From Arenibaculum pallidiluteum (lineage in GTDB: Bacteria; Pseudomonadota; Alphaproteobacteria; Azospirillales; Azospirillaceae), in the NCBI RefSeq assembly GCF_017355985.1, contig NZ_JAFIQU010000019.1, positions 72,466 through 136,465 on the forward strand: a DNA stretch of 64,000 nucleotides, written 5' to 3'. The translations under genes and the position numbers were made by a program. This document shows, piece after piece, positions 52,918 through 63,913 of the stretch (position 1 is its first letter; each line of letters starts with the position of its first letter). The notes beneath the pieces were generated by a model. It was not told the DNA's origin. It made no database searches and worked only from the letters and a program-made list of their open reading frames with translations.

Positions 52918-54257
52918 CCTCTCCTCCCGCGCAGCTTGGCCCTCTTGATCAGACCTTCGTACTGGTGCGCCAGGAGATGGGAGTGGACCTGCGCTACCGT
53001 GTCCATGGTCACCGTGACGACGATCAGAAGGCTCGTGCCGCCAAAATAGAACGGCACGGCATATTGCGAAATCAGGATTTCCGGAAGGAGGCAGACCACC
53101 GACAGGTAGGCAGCGCCGATCACGGTGAGCCGGGTCAGGACGTAATCGAAATAGTCCGCGGTTGCCGTGCCGGGACGGATTCCGGGAATGAAGCCGCCGT
53201 ACTTCTTCAGATTGTCCGCGGTCTCCTGCGGGTTGAAGACGATCGCGGTGTAGAAGAAGCAGAAGAACACGATCAGGGCGACGTAGAGCACCATGTAGAG
53301 CGGCTGACCGTGGCCGATGTAGGTGCTCAGCGTCTGCAGCCAGCCGGGCCCCTGCCCGCCGGCGAAGCCGATGGCCGTCAGCGGCAGGAGGAGGAGCGAG
53401 CTCGCGAAGATCGGCGGGATCACGCCCGCGGTGTTCAGCTTCAGCGGCAGGTGGGACGACTCCCCGCCCATCACCCGATTGCCCATCTGGCGCTTCGGGT
53501 ACTGGACGATGATCCGGCGCTGGGCGCGCTCCATGAACACGATGAACGTGATCACGATCACCGCCATAACCAGCATGAAGATGATGAAGAAGGTCGAGAT
53601 CGCGCCCGTGCGGCCAAGCTCGAGGGTACCGGCCAGCGCCCGCGGCAGCTCGGCGACGATGCCCGCGAAGATGATCAGCGAGATGCCGTTGCCGACGCCG
53701 CGCGCCGTGATCTGCTCGCCGAGCCACATCAGGAAGACCGTGCCGCCGACCAGCGTGATCACCGTCGAGGCCAGGAAGAAGAACCCGGGGTTCGCCACGG
53801 CCGGGCCGCTTGCCCCCGTCATGCCCTCGATGCCGACGGCCAGGCCGTAGGCCTGAACGGTCGCGAGCAGGACGGTCAGGTAACGCGTGTACTGGTTCAG
53901 CTTCTTCCGCCCGCTCTCCCCCTCCTTCTTCATGCTCTCCAGCGAGGGCACCACGGCCGTCATGAGCTGGATGATGATAGAGGCCGAGATGTAGGGCATG
54001 ATGTTCAGGGCGAAGATCGTCATGCGCCCAAGGGCGCCGCCCGCGAACATGTTGAACATGCCGAGGATACCCCCGGCGTTCTGGTTGAAGATTTCCGAGA
54101 GGATACGCGGATCGATACCAGGGATCGGGATGTAGGTCCCGAGCCGGTAGATGATCAGCGCGCCCAGCGTGAACCAGATGCGCTTCTTCAGCTCCGTGGC
54201 CTTGGCCAGGGCGCCGAAGTTGATGTTCGCGGCAAGCTGTTCGGCCGCAGATGCCAT
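52914..54257 (-). CDS. secY: preprotein translocase subunit SecY
   Basis: 447 residues with ten transmembrane helices forming the Sec channel. Marks are [14 protein letters not shown] near residue 40, [22 protein letters not shown] near residue 77 (core [13 protein letters not shown]) and [20 protein letters not shown] near the C-terminal third. The ATG at 54257 starts MASAAEQLA; the longer frame is cysteine-rich and not credible. A large hairpin lies between rplO and this gene. Confidence 0.95.
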   Translation of the reverse strand: MASAAEQLAANINFGALAKATELKKRIWFTLGALIIYRLGTYIPIPGIDPRILSEIFNQNAGGILGMFNMFAGGALGRMTIFALNIMPYISASIIIQLMTAVVPSLESMKKEGESGRKKLNQYTRYLTVLLATVQAYGLAVGIEGMTGASGPAVANPGFFFLASTVITLVGGTVFLMWLGEQITARGVGNGISLIIFAGIVAELPRALAGTLELGRTGAISTFFIIFMLVMAVIVITFIVFMERAQRRIIVQYPKRQMGNRVMGGESSHLPLKLNTAGVIPPIFASSLLLLPLTAIGFAGGQGPGWLQTLSTYIGHGQPLYMVLYVALIVFFCFFYTAIVFNPQETADNLKKYGGFIPGIRPGTATADYFDYVLTRLTVIGAAYLSVVCLLPEILISQYAVPFYFGGTSLLIVVTVTMDTVAQVHSHLLAHQYEGLIKRAKLRGRRG

Positions 54258-54307
54258 GGTGTCAGTCCCCGCGCCGCGTCCGCGACCAATGTCGCAGAAC
54301 GTAAATT

Positions 54308-54347
54308 GGGCGGGAGATCGGCATGCGCAATGCCGGATCACCCGCCC
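54308..54347 (-). promoter_or_regulatory. large hairpin between rplO and secY
   Basis: Three stacked stems: GGGCGGG/CCCGCCC (54308-54314, 54341-54347), GATC/GATC (54316-54319, 54336-54339) and GGCAT/ATGCC (54320-54324, 54330-54334) with loop GCGCA, broken only by an A-A mismatch and one bulged G. It starts 13 bases after the rplO stop in the transcribed direction, about 50 bases ahead of the secY start. Confidence 0.6.
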
Positions 54348-54360
54348 TGCTTCAGGCCCT

Positions 54361-54840
54361 TCACTCCGCCGCGGCGTCGGCCTTGGCGGTGCTCGTGACG
54401 GTGCCGCCCAGCTTCTCGACCGCGGCGATAGCCGAGGCCGACGCGCCGGCCACCTCGAAGCTGACCTTGGTGGTCAGCTCGCCCTTGGCCAGCAGCCGAA
54501 CGCCGTCCTTCGACTTCTTCGCCACGCCCGCGGCGACCAGCGCCTGGGCGTCGATCACCTTGGACGCGTCAAGGCGGCCCGCCTCGATGGCTTCCTGGAT
54601 CTTGCCGAGGTTCGCGACCGCGTACTCCTTGGCGAAGATGTTCTTGAAGCCGCGCTTCGGAAGGCGCCGGGTCAGCGGCATCTGGCCGCCCTCGAAGCCC
54701 TTGATCGAAACGCCCGTACGGGACTTCTGGCCCTTGACGCCGCGTCCGCCGGTCTTGCCCTTGCCGGAGCCGATGCCCCGGCCGACCCGCATGCGCTTCT
54801 TCTTGGCGCCGGGGTTGTCGCGTAGCTCGTTGAGCTTCAT
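54361..54840 (-). CDS. rplO: 50S ribosomal protein L15
   Basis: 159 residues: [38 protein letters not shown] start (core [19 protein letters not shown]). A short Ala/Lys C-terminal extension ends KADAAAE. 16 bases after rpmD. Confidence 0.96.
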   Translation of the reverse strand: MKLNELRDNPGAKKKRMRVGRGIGSGKGKTGGRGVKGQKSRTGVSIKGFEGGQMPLTRRLPKRGFKNIFAKEYAVANLGKIQEAIEAGRLDASKVIDAQALVAAGVAKKSKDGVRLLAKGELTTKVSFEVAGASASAIAAVEKLGGTVTSTAKADAAAE

Positions 54841-54856
54841 CGCTGCCTGCCTCCCC

Positions 54857-55054
54857 TCAGCCCGGCGTCGTTTCGACGCGGACGAGGTGCTTCACCTTCT
54901 CGATCATCCCGCGGACCGAAGGGGTGTCCTCCAGCTCGCGAGTGCGGTGCATCTTGTTCAGACCGAGGCCGACCAGCGTCTCGCGCTGATCGCTGCGGCG
55001 GCCGATCGGCGAGCCGATCTGCGTCACCACGATGGTCTTCTTGTCGGCGGCCAT
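54857..55054 (-). CDS. rpmD: 50S ribosomal protein L30
   Basis: 65 residues: [38 protein letters not shown] (core [15 protein letters not shown]). The ATG at 55054 overlaps the rpsE stop by one base and has AGGAGG seven bases upstream; a GTG one codon earlier is less well spaced. Confidence 0.94.
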   Translation of the reverse strand: MAADKKTIVVTQIGSPIGRRSDQRETLVGLGLNKMHRTRELEDTPSVRGMIEKVKHLVRVETTPG

Positions 55055-55659
55055 CACCGAGCCTCCTGCTGGGCGCCCTCGCCCTCGCGCTTGCCCAGGA
55101 TGTCGCTGACCCGGCGGCCGCGGCGCGCGGCCACGGCACGGGGGCTCACCACCCTGGTCAGGGCGTCGAAGGTCGCCTTGATCATGTTGTGCGGGTTCGA
55201 CGTGCCGACCGACTTCGTGACCACGTCGGCGACGCCGAGGGCCTCGAAGATCGCGCGCATCGGACCGCCCGCGATGATGCCCGTACCCGCCGGGGCCGAG
55301 CGCAGCACGACGCGGCCGGCGCCGAAATGGCCCTGGGCGTCGTGGTGCAGCGTGCGGCCCTCGCGGAGCGGCACGCGGATCATCGCGCGCTTGGCCTGGT
55401 CGGTCGCCTTGCGGATCGCCTCCGGCACCTCGCGGGCCTTGCCCGAGCCGTAGCCGACGCGGCCCTTGCCGTCGCCGACCACCACCAGGGCGGCGAAGCC
55501 GAAGCGCCGGCCGCCCTTCACGACCTTGGCGACGCGGTTGATGCCGACCAGCTTCTCGACGAGATCGCTCTCCTCGCGGTCGCGGGGATTCCGGTCCCGG
55601 TCGCGGCCGTCGCGGCGCTCGCCGCCGCCCTCGCCGCCACGTTGTTCGTTCCGTGCCAT
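55054..55659 (-). CDS. rpsE: 30S ribosomal protein S5
   Basis: 201 residues with [27 protein letters not shown] near residue 43 and the [19 protein letters not shown] region. A low-complexity N-terminal extension of about 30 Arg, Gly, Asp and Glu residues precedes the S5 domain, longer than in E. coli. A short basic C-tail follows. Confidence 0.96.
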   Translation of the reverse strand: MARNEQRGGEGGGERRDGRDRDRNPRDREESDLVEKLVGINRVAKVVKGGRRFGFAALVVVGDGKGRVGYGSGKAREVPEAIRKATDQAKRAMIRVPLREGRTLHHDAQGHFGAGRVVLRSAPAGTGIIAGGPMRAIFEALGVADVVTKSVGTSNPHNMIKATFDALTRVVSPRAVAARRGRRVSDILGKREGEGAQQEAR

Positions 55660-55672
55660 GTCCTGGATCCCC

Positions 55673-56035
55673 TTAGAACGACAGACCGGCTTCGCGCGCG
55701 GCGTCAGCCAGCGCCTTCACCCGGCCGTGGAAGAGATACCCGCCGCGGTCGAAGACCACTTCGGTGACGCCGGCCTTGACGGCCCGCTCGGCGATCAGCC
55801 GGCCGACCTCCTTGGCCGCGTCCGCCGTCGCGCCGGTCTTGAGCCGCTCGCGGAGCTCCTTGTCGACCGTCGAGGCGGCCGCGAGGGTACGGCCCTCGCG
55901 GTCGTCGATGACCTGGACGTAGATGTGCTGGCTGGACCGGAAGACCGAGAGACGGGGCCGGCCACCAGCCTTGCGGGCGAGCGCGATGCGGTTTCGCCGC
56001 TTGCGGCGCTCGTGGAGTTGCTTTGCTGTCATCAT
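55673..56035 (-). CDS. rplR: 50S ribosomal protein L18
   Basis: 120 residues: [35 protein letters not shown] (core [20 protein letters not shown]), binds 5S rRNA. Two adjacent ATGs; the first (56035) is eight bases from AAGGG and is preferred. Confidence 0.95.
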   Translation of the reverse strand: MMTAKQLHERRKRRNRIALARKAGGRPRLSVFRSSQHIYVQVIDDREGRTLAAASTVDKELRERLKTGATADAAKEVGRLIAERAVKAGVTEVVFDRGGYLFHGRVKALADAAREAGLSF

Positions 56036-56046
56036 GGCGCGGGCCC

Positions 56047-56580
56047 TTACTTCTTCTTGCCTTCCTTGCGGACGATGACCTCGGTCTCGTACTTCACGCC
56101 CTTGCCCTTATAGGGCTCAGGGCCGCGGAACGAGCGGATCTCCGCCGCAACCTGGCCGACCTTCTGCTTGTCCGCGCCGGAGACGCTGACCGAGGTCGGC
56201 TTGTCCGTCTTGATCGTGATCCCTTCCGGGATCGCGTAACGGACGTCGTGGCTGTAGCCCAGCGCCAGGACCAGCTCCTTGCCCTGGACGGCGGCGCGGT
56301 AGCCCACGCCGTTGATCTCCAGGTTCACGGAGTAGCCTTCCGAGACGCCCTTGACCAGGTTGCTGATCAGGGTGCGCGACGTCGCCCAGTTCTCGCGGGC
56401 GCGCCGGCTCTCGTTGCGAGGCTTCACGGTGATCACGTTGCCGTCGCGCGTGACCTCGATCTCGTCGATCACGCGGAGGCTGAGGGAACCCAGCTTGCCC
56501 TTGGCGGTGACGTCCTGGCCCTTGACCTGGACGTCGACGCCGGCGGGAACCGGTACGGGGTGCTTTCCGATGCGGGACAT
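56047..56580 (-). CDS. rplF: 50S ribosomal protein L6
   Basis: 177 residues: [17 protein letters not shown] start and [24 protein letters not shown] end, both typical of L6. The ATG at 56580 marks the start; the frame upstream overlaps rpsH and is not used. Confidence 0.96.
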   Translation of the reverse strand: MSRIGKHPVPVPAGVDVQVKGQDVTAKGKLGSLSLRVIDEIEVTRDGNVITVKPRNESRRARENWATSRTLISNLVKGVSEGYSVNLEINGVGYRAAVQGKELVLALGYSHDVRYAIPEGITIKTDKPTSVSVSGADKQKVGQVAAEIRSFRGPEPYKGKGVKYETEVIVRKEGKKK

Positions 56581-56590
56581 GGGTCGTACC

Positions 56591-56989
56591 TCAGAACACG
56601 CGGCAGAGAACTTCGCCGCCCACATTCTGGGCCCGGGCCTCCAGATCCGACATCACGCCGCGCGGCGTGGAGAGGATCGAGATGCCGAGCCCATTGTAGA
56701 CGCGGGGAAGCTCTGCGATCTTCGAGTACACGCGGCGGCCCGGCTTGGAGACCCGGTGGACCTCCTTAATGGCCGGCTGACCCTCGTGGTACTTGAGTTC
56801 GATGCGGAGTTCCTGGACGCCCGGCCGGATCTCCTCACGGGTATAGCCGCGGATGTAGCCTTCGCGCTTCAGCACCTCGAGCACGTTGGCCCGGAGGTTG
56901 GAGGCGGGGCTAGCCACGACGGCCTTGCGGGCGCTCTGACCATTGCGGATGCGGGTCAGCATATCGCCCAGAGGATCGCTCAACGCCAT
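56591..56989 (-). CDS. rpsH: 30S ribosomal protein S8
   Basis: 132 residues: [14 protein letters not shown] near the start and [32 protein letters not shown] at the end (core [11 protein letters not shown]). Binds 16S rRNA and, in other bacteria, represses spc-operon translation. Ten bases before rplF. Confidence 0.96.
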   Translation of the reverse strand: MALSDPLGDMLTRIRNGQSARKAVVASPASNLRANVLEVLKREGYIRGYTREEIRPGVQELRIELKYHEGQPAIKEVHRVSKPGRRVYSKIAELPRVYNGLGISILSTPRGVMSDLEARAQNVGGEVLCRVF

Positions 56990-57002
56990 TCTCGTGGTCC
57001 CT

Positions 57003-57308
57003 TTACCAGCTCGACTTCACCATTCCGGGGATCTGGCCCTGGGAGGCCAGCTCGCGGAGGGTGATTCGAGACAGCTTGAACTTGCGGTAGTAGGCGCGCG
57101 GGCGCCCGGTCATTTCGCACCGGTTCCGGATCCGGACGGGCGAGGAGTTGCGCGGAAGCTCGGCGAGCTTCAGGCGCGCCTCGAACTGCTCCTCCAGCGA
57201 GAGCGAGCGGTTGTTGGCGATGGCCTTGAGCTGCGCACGCTTGTTCGCGAACTGCTTAACCAGCTTGCGACGGCGCTTGTTCTTCTCGACGGCACTAGTC
57301 TTTGCCAT
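57003..57308 (-). CDS. rpsN: 30S ribosomal protein S14
   Basis: 101 residues, the long form without zinc-binding cysteine pairs, with [28 protein letters not shown] (core [17 protein letters not shown]) and the terminal GMVKSSW. Confidence 0.96.
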   Translation of the reverse strand: MAKTSAVEKNKRRRKLVKQFANKRAQLKAIANNRSLSLEEQFEARLKLAELPRNSSPVRIRNRCEMTGRPRAYYRKFKLSRITLRELASQGQIPGMVKSSW

Positions 57309-57325
57309 GGCTGATCTCCTTCCGC

Positions 57326-57868
57326 TCAGCCCGCAAAGGGCATGTCGAAGCCGCGCAGAAGCTCCTTGGCTTCCTTGTCGGTCTTCGCGGTCGTCACGAA
57401 GATGATGTCCATGCCCCGGATCTCGTCGACCTTGTCGTAGTCGATCTCGGGGAAGATGATCTGCTCCTTCAGGCCCATGGCGTAGTTGCCCCGGCCGTCG
57501 AAAGCCTTGCCCGAGATGCCGCGGAAGTCGCGGACGCGCGGCAGGGCGATCGTGACGAGACGGTCGAGGAACTCGTACATGCGGTCCCGGCGCAGGGTCA
57601 CCTTGCAGCCGATCGGCATGCCCTCGCGCAGCTTGAACTGCGCGATGGACTTGCGGGCGCGCGTCACGACCGGCTTCTGGCCGGTGATCGCCGCGAGCTC
57701 GTTCACCGCGGACGTGACCTTCTTGCCGTCCGAGGTGGCCTCGCCCACGCCCATGTTGATGACGATCTTCTCGAGGCGCGGAACTTCCATGTCGTTCTTG
57801 TACCCGAACTCGCTCCTGAGCCGGGCCTTCACGACGGTGTCGTAATGCTCTTTAAGACGAGCGGCCAT
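57326..57868 (-). CDS. rplE: 50S ribosomal protein L5
   Basis: 180 residues: [11 protein letters not shown] near residue 34, [21 protein letters not shown] near residue 65 and the terminal GFDMPF. GAGG six bases before the ATG at 57868 is preferred to a GTG at 57880 that overlaps the rplX stop. Confidence 0.96.
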   Translation of the reverse strand: MAARLKEHYDTVVKARLRSEFGYKNDMEVPRLEKIVINMGVGEATSDGKKVTSAVNELAAITGQKPVVTRARKSIAQFKLREGMPIGCKVTLRRDRMYEFLDRLVTIALPRVRDFRGISGKAFDGRGNYAMGLKEQIIFPEIDYDKVDEIRGMDIIFVTTAKTDKEAKELLRGFDMPFAG

Positions 57869-57876
57869 TTCGCGCC

Positions 57877-58191
57877 TCACTGATCAATGACTTCGCCGGA
57901 GCGCTTCGCGAAGCGCACCTTGCGGCCATCCTCGAGGGTCTTGAATCCCACGCGGGTCGGCTTGTTGTCCCTGGGGTCCAGGTGGGCAACGTTCGAGACG
58001 TGGATCGCAGCCTCCATCTCGATGATGCCACCGGCCTGCGTCGGGGTCTGGCGCTGGTGCTTCTTCACGACGTTGACGCCGCGCACCTTCACCCGGTTCT
58101 CCCGAGGCAGGACCTCGATCACCTCGCCCGTCTTGCCCTTGTCGCGGCCAGTCAGGACCACGACCTTGTCGGCCTTGCGGATCTTCTGCAT
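57877..58191 (-). CDS. rplX: 50S ribosomal protein L24
   Basis: 104 residues: [27 protein letters not shown] (KOW motif [13 protein letters not shown]) and [11 protein letters not shown]. The ATG at 58191 overlaps the rplN stop by one base, with GAGG seven bases upstream. Confidence 0.95.
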   Translation of the reverse strand: MQKIRKADKVVVLTGRDKGKTGEVIEVLPRENRVKVRGVNVVKKHQRQTPTQAGGIIEMEAAIHVSNVAHLDPRDNKPTRVGFKTLEDGRKVRFAKRSGEVIDQ

Positions 58192-58559
58192 CACAGCACC
58201 TCAGGCGCGAGCGAGATGATCTTCATGAACTTCTTGCCGCGGAGCTCGCGCGTCACCGGCCCGAAGATGCGGGTGCCGATCGGCTCGCCCTGCTTGTTGA
58301 TCAGCACGGCGGCGTTGCGGTCGAAGCGGATGGCGGAGCCGTCCTCCCGCTTGATTTCCTTCGCGGTGCGGACGATGACGGCGCGGTGGACGTCGCCCTT
58401 CTTGACGCGGCCCTTCGGAATGGCCTCCTTGACCGACACGACGATCACGTCGCCGATCGTGGCCACCTTACGCTTGGACCCGCCGAGCACCTTGATGCAC
58501 TGCACCCGGCGCGCGCCGCTGTTGTCGGCGACCTCCAGGTTGGTTTGCATCTGGATCAT
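58191..58559 (-). CDS. rplN: 50S ribosomal protein L14
   Basis: 122 residues: [27 protein letters not shown] (core [17 protein letters not shown]), ending [19 protein letters not shown] [17 protein letters not shown]. Normal length. Confidence 0.97.
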   Translation of the reverse strand: MIQMQTNLEVADNSGARRVQCIKVLGGSKRKVATIGDVIVVSVKEAIPKGRVKKGDVHRAVIVRTAKEIKREDGSAIRFDRNAAVLINKQGEPIGTRIFGPVTRELRGKKFMKIISLAPEVL

Positions 58560-58578
58560 GGTACAAGTCCTCTAGGTT

Positions 58579-58836
58579 TCAGCCGGCGACGCCGGCGGGA
58601 GCATCGGCGTCCTCGACGACGCGCCAGCGCTTGAGCTTGGAGATCGGACGGCTCTCCTCGATGGAGACGACGTCGCCCACCTTGAAGCGGTTCTCCTCGT
58701 CGTGCGCGTGGTACTTCTTCGAAAGACGGATGAACTTCTTGTAGACGGGGTGCATGACACGCCGTTCGACCAGGACGACGACGGTCTTGTCGCCCTTGTC
58801 GGACACGACGGTCCCCCTCAGAACGCGACGGGGCAT
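58579..58836 (-). CDS. rpsQ: 30S ribosomal protein S17
   Basis: 85 residues: [34 protein letters not shown] (core [18 protein letters not shown]) and [19 protein letters not shown]. Ten bases after rpmC. Confidence 0.96.
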   Translation of the reverse strand: MPRRVLRGTVVSDKGDKTVVVLVERRVMHPVYKKFIRLSKKYHAHDEENRFKVGDVVSIEESRPISKLKRWRVVEDADAPAGVAG

Positions 58837-58846
58837 CTTGCCCTCC

Positions 58847-59053
58847 TCAGCTCTGGGCGGACGAGCGCGCCCGCTCGCCCAGGACAGTCTTGATCCGCGC
58901 GATGTCCTTGCGGACCTGGCGCACGCGGGCGGTGTTCTCGAGCTGGCCCGACGCCTTCTGGAAGCGCAGGTTGAACTGCTCCTTCTTGAGCGCCAGGAGC
59001 TGGTCGTTGAGCTCGTCGGGGCTCTTGGCCCGGATGTCGGACGGCTTGGTCAC
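58847..59053 (-). CDS. rpmC: 50S ribosomal protein L29
   Basis: 68 residues: [47 protein letters not shown] (core [17 protein letters not shown]). Its ATG overlaps the rplP stop codon by four bases. Confidence 0.96.
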   Translation of the reverse strand: MTKPSDIRAKSPDELNDQLLALKKEQFNLRFQKASGQLENTARVRQVRKDIARIKTVLGERARSSAQS

Positions 59054-59475
59054 TTGTTCAGCTCCTCGCCCAGGCGGGTCACGAAGCGGGTCTTGATCGG
59101 CAGCTTCGCTGCGGCCAGCTCGAAGGCCCGCTGGGCCAGGTCGCCGGGGATGCCGTCGAGCTCGAACATGATGCGGCCGGGATGGACGCGGGCCACCCAG
59201 TACTCCGGGGCGCCCTTGCCCGAGCCCATGCGGACCTCGGCAGGCTTCGTGGAGACCGGCACGTCCGGGAAAATCCGGATCCAGACACGGCCCTGACGCT
59301 TCAGGTGACGGGTGATCGCGCGGCGCGCCGCCTCGATCTGGCGCGCGGTGATGCGCGCGGGCTCGACCGCCTTCAGGCCGTAGGCGCCGAAGTTCAGCAG
59401 CGTGCCGCCCTTGGCGGTGCCGTGAATCCGGCCCTTATGGGCCTTGCGGTACTTGGTACGCTTAGGACTTAGCAT
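59050..59475 (-). CDS. rplP: 50S ribosomal protein L16
   Basis: 141 residues: [19 protein letters not shown] at the start and [20 protein letters not shown] in the middle. Normal length. 31 bases after rpsC. Confidence 0.97.
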   Translation of the reverse strand: MLSPKRTKYRKAHKGRIHGTAKGGTLLNFGAYGLKAVEPARITARQIEAARRAITRHLKRQGRVWIRIFPDVPVSTKPAEVRMGSGKGAPEYWVARVHPGRIMFELDGIPGDLAQRAFELAAAKLPIKTRFVTRLGEELNK

Positions 59476-59506
59476 GGCATATGCCCTCTAGTATCCCTTC
59501 GGCGGC

Positions 59507-60184
59507 TCAGCGGGCGGCCGTCGGTTCCGCGGCGCGCTTGTCCTGCGCCATCGGGTCGTGCGCGAGGATCTCGCCTTTGAACACCCAGACCTTCACGCCA
59601 CAGGTGCCGTAGGTCGTCTTGGCGGTCGCGGTGCCGTAATCGACGTCGGCGCGCAGCGTGTGCAGCGGCACGCGACCTTCGCGATACCACTCCAGCCGCG
59701 CGATCTCGGCGCCGCCGAGGCGGCCCGAGCAGTTGATCCGGATGCCCTGGGCGCCCAGACGCATGGCCGACTGAACGGCGCGCTTCATGGCGCGGCGGAA
59801 GGCAACGCGGCGCTCGAGCTGGCTCGCGATGTTCTCGGCGATCAGCTTGGCGTCGATCTCGGGCTTGCGGATCTCGACGATGTTCAGGTTCACGTCGGAA
59901 CCCGTCATCCTCGCGAGCTCGCTGCGCAGCTTCTCGATGTCCGCGCCCTTCTTGCCGATCACGACGCCCGGGCGGGCCGAGTGGATCGTCACCCGGGCCT
60001 TCTTGGCCGGACGTTCGATCACGATGCGCGACACGCCCGCCTGCTGGAGGCGGTTGTGCAGGTACCGGCGCAGGCGCAGGTCGCTGTGCAGCAGATCCGC
60101 GTAGTCGCGGTCCGCGTACCAGCGGCTGTCCCAGGTCCGGTTGATGCCGAGCCGGAGCCCGACCGGATTGATCTTCTGACCCAT
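59507..60184 (-). CDS. rpsC: 30S ribosomal protein S3
   Basis: 225 residues: [22 protein letters not shown] start (core [19 protein letters not shown]), KH-domain part [20 protein letters not shown] near residue 66 and [21 protein letters not shown] near residue 143. One base separates it from rplV. Confidence 0.97.
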   Translation of the reverse strand: MGQKINPVGLRLGINRTWDSRWYADRDYADLLHSDLRLRRYLHNRLQQAGVSRIVIERPAKKARVTIHSARPGVVIGKKGADIEKLRSELARMTGSDVNLNIVEIRKPEIDAKLIAENIASQLERRVAFRRAMKRAVQSAMRLGAQGIRINCSGRLGGAEIARLEWYREGRVPLHTLRADVDYGTATAKTTYGTCGVKVWVFKGEILAHDPMAQDKRAAEPTAAR

Positions 60185-60185
60185 A

Positions 60186-60578
60186 TTACGCGGCCTCCCC
60201 GGACGTCTCCGCGCGCTCGCGGACGATCACGGTCAGATTGCTGATCGGCTTCTCGACGCGGGCGCCGCGACCGCGGGCCCGGGCGTGGAAGCGCTTCATC
60301 ACCAGCGTGCGGCCGACGAAAGCCTGCGCGACGTAGAGACGATCCACGTCCAGCTGGTGGTTGTTCTCCGCATTCGCAATGGCCGACTGCAGGACCTTCT
60401 TCACCTCGACCGCAATGCGGCGCTTGGAGAAGGTGAGGTCCGCCAGGGCGGCCTGTGCGCTCTTCCCGCGGATGAGCTGAGCCACCAGGTTCAGCTTGCG
60501 GGCCGAGGAGCGGATCTGGCTGCCGACGGCCATCGCCTCGTTCTCGGCGACCCGCGGCGCATTTGAGGGCTTGCCCAT
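60186..60578 (-). CDS. rplV: 50S ribosomal protein L22
   Basis: 130 residues: [30 protein letters not shown] (core [16 protein letters not shown]) and the tunnel-lining loop [23 protein letters not shown]. Normal length. Confidence 0.96.
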   Translation of the reverse strand: MGKPSNAPRVAENEAMAVGSQIRSSARKLNLVAQLIRGKSAQAALADLTFSKRRIAVEVKKVLQSAIANAENNHQLDVDRLYVAQAFVGRTLVMKRFHARARGRGARVEKPISNLTVIVRERAETSGEAA

Positions 60579-60581
60579 GGC

Positions 60582-60860
60582 TTACTTCCTCTTCGCCTTC
60601 TTGTCGGCCGCGTGGCCGTAGTAGGTCCGGGTCGGCGAGAACTCCCCGAACTTGTGACCGATCATGTTCTCGGTCACGAGCACGGGCAGGAACTTCTGGC
60701 CGTTGTAGACGCCGAAGGTGAGACCGACGAACTGGGGCAGGATCGTGGAGCGACGAGACCAGATCTTGATGATCTCGTTGCGGCCAGACGCCCGGGTCTT
60801 CTCGGCCTTCTTAAGCAGGTAGCCGTCAACGAACGGCCCCTTCCAAACGGAGCGAGACAC
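60582..60860 (-). CDS. rpsS: 30S ribosomal protein S19
   Basis: 92 residues: [20 protein letters not shown] start and [31 protein letters not shown] end (core [19 protein letters not shown]). Confidence 0.97.
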   Translation of the reverse strand: MSRSVWKGPFVDGYLLKKAEKTRASGRNEIIKIWSRRSTILPQFVGLTFGVYNGQKFLPVLVTENMIGHKFGEFSPTRTYYGHAADKKAKRK

Positions 60861-60871
60861 GGGGCGTCTCC

Positions 60872-61696
60872 TTACTTCTGCCGCCGACGGATGATGAGCT
60901 TATCCGTCGACTTGTTGTTGCGCGTCTTCTTACCCTTGGTCGGCTTGCCCCACGGGGTGACCGGATGACGGCCGCCCGAGGTACGGCCCTCGCCGCCGCC
61001 GTGCGGGTGGTCGATGGGGTTCATCGCCACGCCGCGGACCGCCGGGCGCTTGCCGAGCCAGCGGTTGCGGCCGGCCTTGCCAAGGTTGATGTTGAGCTGG
61101 TCGGGGTTCGACACGGCGCCGATCGTCGCCATGCACTCGCCGCGGACCATGCGCAGCTCGCCCGAGGCGAGCTTGAGCTGGGCGTAGCCGGCGTCGCGGC
61201 CGACCAGCTGCACGTAGGTGCCGGCGGCGCGGGCGAGCTGGCCGCCCTTGCCGGCCTTCAGCTCGACATTGTGCACGATCGTGCCGACCGGGATGCTCCG
61301 GAGCGGCATGGCGTTGCCGGGCTTCACGTCGACGCGCTCGCCGGAGACGACCGTGTCGCCGGCCTTCAGGCGCTGGGGCGCCAGGATGTAGGCCAGCTGG
61401 CCGTCCTGGTACTTGATCAGCGCGATGAACGCCGTCCGGTTCGGATCGTACTCGAGCCGCTCGACCGTGGCGGGCACGTCGAAGCGGCGCCGCTTGAAGT
61501 CGACGAGACGGTACAGGCGCTTGTGACCGCCGCCCATGCGGCGGGCGGTCACGCGGCCCGTGTTGTTGCGACCGCCGGACTTGGTCAGGCCCTGGGTGAG
61601 GGCCTTGACCGGCTTGCCCTTCCACAGCTCGCTGCGGTCGACCAGCACGAGCTGGCGCAGCGAGGGGGTAATGGGGCGATAGGACTTCAGAGCCAT
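60872..61696 (-). CDS. rplB: 50S ribosomal protein L2
   Basis: 274 residues: [26 protein letters not shown] start, [22 protein letters not shown] near residue 41 (core [16 protein letters not shown]), and the functional loop [21 protein letters not shown] near residue 224 with the conserved histidine. Confidence 0.97.
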   Translation of the reverse strand: MALKSYRPITPSLRQLVLVDRSELWKGKPVKALTQGLTKSGGRNNTGRVTARRMGGGHKRLYRLVDFKRRRFDVPATVERLEYDPNRTAFIALIKYQDGQLAYILAPQRLKAGDTVVSGERVDVKPGNAMPLRSIPVGTIVHNVELKAGKGGQLARAAGTYVQLVGRDAGYAQLKLASGELRMVRGECMATIGAVSNPDQLNINLGKAGRNRWLGKRPAVRGVAMNPIDHPHGGGEGRTSGGRHPVTPWGKPTKGKKTRNNKSTDKLIIRRRQK

Positions 61697-61715
61697 CGTA
61701 TCACTCGCTTCCGCG

Positions 61716-62033
61716 TCAGACGCCGGTGGTGACGTCGATCTGGTGGCCCTCGGCGAGGGTCACGATCGCCTTCTTGAAGTCGGAACGACGGCCGACGATG
61801 CCCCGGAAGCGCTTGGTCTTGCCCTTCTGGATCAGCGTGTTGACCGCGTCCACCTTGACGTTGAACAGGCCTTCGACGGCGGCCTTGATCTCCGGCTTGG
61901 TGGCGTCCAGCGGAACCTTGAAGGTGACCTGCCGGTGCTCGGACCCGCGCGTCGACTTCTCGGTGATGACCGGCGCGATGATCAGGTCGTACATGCGCTC
62001 CGGGGACACCGAAGGTTTCGATCTATTGGTCAT
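61716..62033 (-). CDS. rplW: 50S ribosomal protein L23
   Basis: 105 residues: [24 protein letters not shown] (core APVITEKS) and [22 protein letters not shown]. At the tunnel exit, docking site for trigger factor and SRP. The ATG overlaps the rplD stop by four bases. Confidence 0.95.
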   Translation of the reverse strand: MTNRSKPSVSPERMYDLIIAPVITEKSTRGSEHRQVTFKVPLDATKPEIKAAVEGLFNVKVDAVNTLIQKGKTKRFRGIVGRRSDFKKAIVTLAEGHQIDVTTGV

Positions 62034-62650
62034 TTCAGGCGAGCCTCCAGCTGCTCGACCGCGTTGCGGGTCAGGACCAGCACGTCGCGGCGCAGGATGT
62101 CGTAGACGTTCGCGCCCTGCTCGGGCAGCACGTCGATCAGCGGGATGTTGGCCGAAGCGCGGACGAAGTTCTCGTCGAGCTGGTGGCCGTCGATGATCAG
62201 CGCGGAAGTCAGGCCGAGGGCCTTGAACTTCTGGGCGAGCGCCTTGGTCTTGTGGCTGTCGGTCCGGGCCACGTCGAGCACGATCAGCTTGCCGTCGGCT
62301 GCCTTGACCGACAGGGCGGTCTTGAGGCCGAGCTTGCGGACCTTGCGCTGCAGGTCGTGGGCATGGCTGCGCACCACCGGGCCGAAGATCGTCGCGCCCT
62401 TGCGGAACTGCGGCGAACGCAGCGAGCCCTGACGGGCGCGGCCGGTGCCCTTTTGCCGGTACGGCTTCTTGGTCGTGCCGCTGATCTCGCTGACGCCCTT
62501 GGTCTTGTGGTTGCCGCTGCGACGCTTGGCGAGCTGCCAGTTCACCACGCGGTGCAGGATGTCGGCGCGCGCCGGCAGGCCGAAGACCTCGTCCGACAGC
62601 TCGATCTCGCCGATGTCCTGGTTGTCGAGATTCTTGATCTGGAGCTTCAT
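62030..62650 (-). CDS. rplD: 50S ribosomal protein L4
   Basis: 206 residues: [24 protein letters not shown] near residue 21, [34 protein letters not shown] near residue 60 (core [16 protein letters not shown]). In E. coli L4 also represses the S10 operon. Confidence 0.96.
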   Translation of the reverse strand: MKLQIKNLDNQDIGEIELSDEVFGLPARADILHRVVNWQLAKRRSGNHKTKGVSEISGTTKKPYRQKGTGRARQGSLRSPQFRKGATIFGPVVRSHAHDLQRKVRKLGLKTALSVKAADGKLIVLDVARTDSHKTKALAQKFKALGLTSALIIDGHQLDENFVRASANIPLIDVLPEQGANVYDILRRDVLVLTRNAVEQLEARLK

Positions 62651-62656
62651 CTCACA

Positions 62657-63415
62657 TCACTCCGCGGGCGTGCCGGCGTCGGCCGCGGGGGCCTCCGGCG
62701 CGGCGTTCGGGGCCTGGGCCGAGCTCGCGGCCGAGCTGCGGACCGCCGCCGGGTACGGGGCGCCCTCGGGGGCCTTCACGCGGTACTTCTTGACGGCGTC
62801 GCGAACCATCACCCAGCCCTCGTCGTGGCCGGGGACCGAGCCCTTGACCATGATCAGGCCGCGCTCCTCGTCGACCTGGACGACCTTCAGGTTCTGGGTC
62901 GTCACGCGCTCGACGCCGTACTGGCCGTGCATCTTCTTGTTCTTGAAGGTGCGGCCGGGATCCTGGCGTCCGCCGGTCGAACCCAGCGAGCGGTGGGAGA
63001 TCGACACGCCGTGCGTTGCGCGCAGGCCGCCGAAGTTCCAGCGCTTCATGGCGCCGGTGAAGCCGCGGCCGATGGTCGTGCCGGTCACGTCGACCAGCTG
63101 CCCGGGGACGAAATGGGCGGCCGTGATCTCGGCGCCGACGTCGACCAGGGCGTCCGCGCTGACGCGGAACTCCACGACCTTCTTCTTGGGCTCGACCTCA
63201 GCCTTGGCGAAATGGCCGCGCAGGGGCTGGGTGGTGTTCTTCACCTTGGCCTTGCCCGCGCCGAGCTGGAGGGCCGTGTAGCCGTCCTTCTCCTGGGTGC
63301 GCTGGGCGACGACCTGGCAGTTGTCGACCTTCAACACAGTAACCGGGATATGCTCGCCCTCATCCGTGAAGATGCGGGTCATGCCCAGCTTCTGTGCGAT
63401 CAGACCGGATCGCAT
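62657..63415 (-). CDS. rplC: 50S ribosomal protein L3
   Basis: 252 residues: [33 protein letters not shown] start (core [20 protein letters not shown]) and [21 protein letters not shown] near residue 129. The C-terminus carries an Ala/Pro/Glu-rich tail of about 35 residues not needed for the fold. In the 61-bp spacer before it, AGGGAC (63434-63439) and GTCCCT (63456-63461) form a minor inverted repeat. Confidence 0.96.
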   Translation of the reverse strand: MRSGLIAQKLGMTRIFTDEGEHIPVTVLKVDNCQVVAQRTQEKDGYTALQLGAGKAKVKNTTQPLRGHFAKAEVEPKKKVVEFRVSADALVDVGAEITAAHFVPGQLVDVTGTTIGRGFTGAMKRWNFGGLRATHGVSISHRSLGSTGGRQDPGRTFKNKKMHGQYGVERVTTQNLKVVQVDEERGLIMVKGSVPGHDEGWVMVRDAVKKYRVKAPEGAPYPAAVRSSAASSAQAPNAAPEAPAADAGTPAE

Positions 63416-63476
63416 CTCTTTTCACTCCTGATTAGGGACATCCGCTGCGGGAGAGGTCCCTCGACTCACGCTTGGC

Positions 63477-63785
<309 letters not shown>

Positions 63786-63856
63786 GGTACTGGAACCCTC
63801 AAAACCGAAGCCGCGCACTCTATAGAGGCGGCGGCTCCGGCACAATGGAGAAGTAC

Positions 63857-63888
63857 GCCCGAAATTCCGATTTTTCGGACCTTCGGGC
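63857..63888 (-). terminator. two-tier hairpin between tuf and rpsJ
   Basis: GCCCGAA (63857-63863)/TTCGGGC (63882-63888) encloses TCCGA (63866-63870)/TCGGA (63875-63879) with a TTTT loop; a 2-by-2 internal loop separates the tiers. It begins 25 bases past the tuf stop and probably ends tuf transcripts at least partly. Confidence 0.55.
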
Positions 63889-63913
63889 GCCCGATTTCAG
63901 GCGATGCCGATCG

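Noticed and set aside
52914..54257. Missing rpmJ (L36) between secY and rpsM as a possible deletion
   Set aside because: Alphaproteobacteria normally have adk here and keep rpmJ elsewhere, so this is the expected gene order.
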